Shown here piece after piece: positions 63,194 to 64,000 of a DNA stretch of 64,000 bases. The stretch's first letter is position 1. Each line of letters opens with the position of its first letter. The notes under the pieces are model-generated. The model made no database searches, was not told the DNA's origin, and was given only the letters and a program-made list of their open reading frames with translations. The translations under genes were made by a program, and so were the position numbers. Origin of the DNA: Sphingomonas paeninsulae (GTDB taxonomy: Bacteria; Pseudomonadota; Alphaproteobacteria; Sphingomonadales; Sphingomonadaceae). The DNA is taken from NCBI RefSeq assembly GCF_003660165.1, contig NZ_CP032828.1, positions 186,001 to 250,000 of the forward strand, in the 5' to 3' direction.

Positions 63194-64000
63194 GTGGACA
63201 ATCCGAAAATTACGATGGCTCAAGCGGATGTACCCTATGAGTCGTTCCACCCCGATCACGCGGTATACGCTGAAAAGCATGTGCCCGGGGCAAAGCGGAA
63301 TGATGAGAAACGCTCATACGTCGATTTTGGGACAGAGCGACACGACGATAAGGAGCGCTATACGTCCTCTAAAGTGATGGCGCTCGAATGGGAAAAGATT
63401 TGGACCAAGACTTGGCTTCTCTGCGGTCATGAGAGCGATCTGCCGGAGGTCGGCTCATTCATGAAGATAGACTTTGGACCGGAATCTATTCTGGTTGTGC
63501 GCCAAAAGGACGAGAGCCTTAGGGCTATCTACAACGTCTGCCAGCATCGCGGCATGCAGCTAGAAAGCCGGGACTTCGGCACAAATGTCAAATTCAATTG
63601 CCCGTTCCACCTTTGGCAGTATGATCTTTCGGGAAAATGCATCAAGGTCACAGACCGTGAAAGTTTTCGCACTGAAGCCCTCGATCATAGTCTCGACATC
63701 GAGCAAGTTCGGGTGGAGACGTGGAAGGGCTGGGTTTTTATCTCAATGGACAGAGATGCTATCCCTTTACTTGATTATTTGGGTGAGGATCTTGTCACAC
63801 GGCTTGAGGCATATCCTTTTGAGCACATGAAAAGAATGTCCGATAAGCGTCAAGAGTGGGATGCTAATTGGAAACTTGCCTTGGAAGCATTTATCGAAGG
63901 CTACCATCTACAGGGTTTGCATCCCGAGCTTATTCCCTTAGCTGATACTTATCGCATCCAACAGGACATTTTCCCAAATGGGCATAGCGTCGCGATATCG
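63194..64000 (+). CDS. Rieske non-heme iron oxygenase, alpha subunit, cut by the window end
   Basis: The frame is open from a GTG at 63194 to the edge (269 residues seen). The AAGG at 63181 suits the GTG; the ATG at 63215 is the alternative. Rieske ligands are C116, H118, C136 and H139 (CQHRG ... CPFH). The iron site is EGYHLQGLH with H238 and H243. It differs from the oxygenase at 1278, with a longer N-terminal part. The start follows an NTF2-like gene. Electron-transfer partners are not in view. Confidence 0.9.
   Translation, partial: MDNPKITMAQADVPYESFHPDHAVYAEKHVPGAKRNDEKRSYVDFGTERHDDKERYTSSKVMALEWEKIWTKTWLLCGHESDLPEVGSFMKIDFGPESILVVRQKDESLRAIYNVCQHRGMQLESRDFGTNVKFNCPFHLWQYDLSGKCIKVTDRESFRTEALDHSLDIEQVRVETWKGWVFISMDRDAIPLLDYLGEDLVTRLEAYPFEHMKRMSDKRQEWDANWKLALEAFIEGYHLQGLHPELIPLADTYRIQQDIFPNGHSVAIS

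Noticed and set aside
1-64000. CRISPR arrays, tRNA or rRNA genes
   Set aside because: I saw no regularly spaced repeats and no recognisable tRNA or rRNA sequence on either strand.

Overview
The window reads as a chromosome or large-replicon segment of an alphaproteobacterium of the order Sphingomonadales. The indications are several TonB-dependent receptors, Rieske oxygenases, type III CoA-transferases, crotonases, acyl-CoA dehydrogenases and long N-acyl-D-aminoacylase-like amidohydrolases, together with a YeiH exporter, a DUF6356 protein and an etfBA pair of sphingomonad type. This is a judgement from protein families; no rRNA or tRNA gene is visible to confirm it.

Layout. 1-4056: end of an SMP-30 gene, a frameshifted SDR, a Rieske oxygenase with a small overlapping partner gene, and an alpha-methylacyl-CoA racemase. 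4240-5579: remnants of a Tn3 transposase and a tyrosine recombinase. 5566-14525: mostly ordinary genes (folE, etfBA, an M19 dipeptidase plus TonB receptor, an Lrp regulator, a yeiH-type exporter). 14905-18449: a decayed IS66 copy beside an intact IS66 element with a perfect 8-bp target duplication. 18528-33990: the most interesting block. It holds two acyl-CoA ligases, a CoA-transferase, a hydratase/dehydrogenase fusion, and homologues of Meh, citramalyl/malyl-CoA lyase, Mcd and Mct, with a GntR regulator. 34379-38842: a four-gene D-specific beta-oxidation operon (SDR, hydratase 2, HMG-CoA-synthase-like protein, SCPx-type thiolase). 38848-39915: an IS21 remnant. 39922-48481: SDR, amidohydrolase, PhyH oxygenase, crotonase, LysR regulator and TonB receptor. 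48812-50503: IS110 and IS21 fragments with a pRiA4b ORF-3-like passenger. 50474-64000: alpha/beta hydrolase, acyl-CoA dehydrogenase, TonB receptor, second acyl-CoA dehydrogenase, crotonase, Baeyer-Villiger monooxygenase, second amidohydrolase, NTF2-like protein and the start of a second Rieske oxygenase.

How the parts may work together. The receptors would import a poorly soluble substrate. The Rieske, PhyH and Baeyer-Villiger oxygenases would functionalise and open rings, and lactonase or amidohydrolase-type enzymes would hydrolyse the products. Ligases and CoA-transferases would activate the acids, and beta-oxidation would shorten them. Mcd, Mct, Meh and the lyase together could take (2S)-methylsuccinyl-CoA through mesaconyl-C1-CoA, mesaconyl-C4-CoA and citramalyl-CoA to acetyl-CoA and pyruvate. 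ETF would accept electrons from the several acyl-CoA dehydrogenases. The step-by-step assignment is inference from homology recalled without database searches.

A warning about the sequence: several otherwise well-preserved genes carry an apparent one-base deletion, often in a short G or C run, including mcd (twice), mct and the first SDR. These may be assembly errors or true inactivation, and the distinction decides whether the key pathway is functional.
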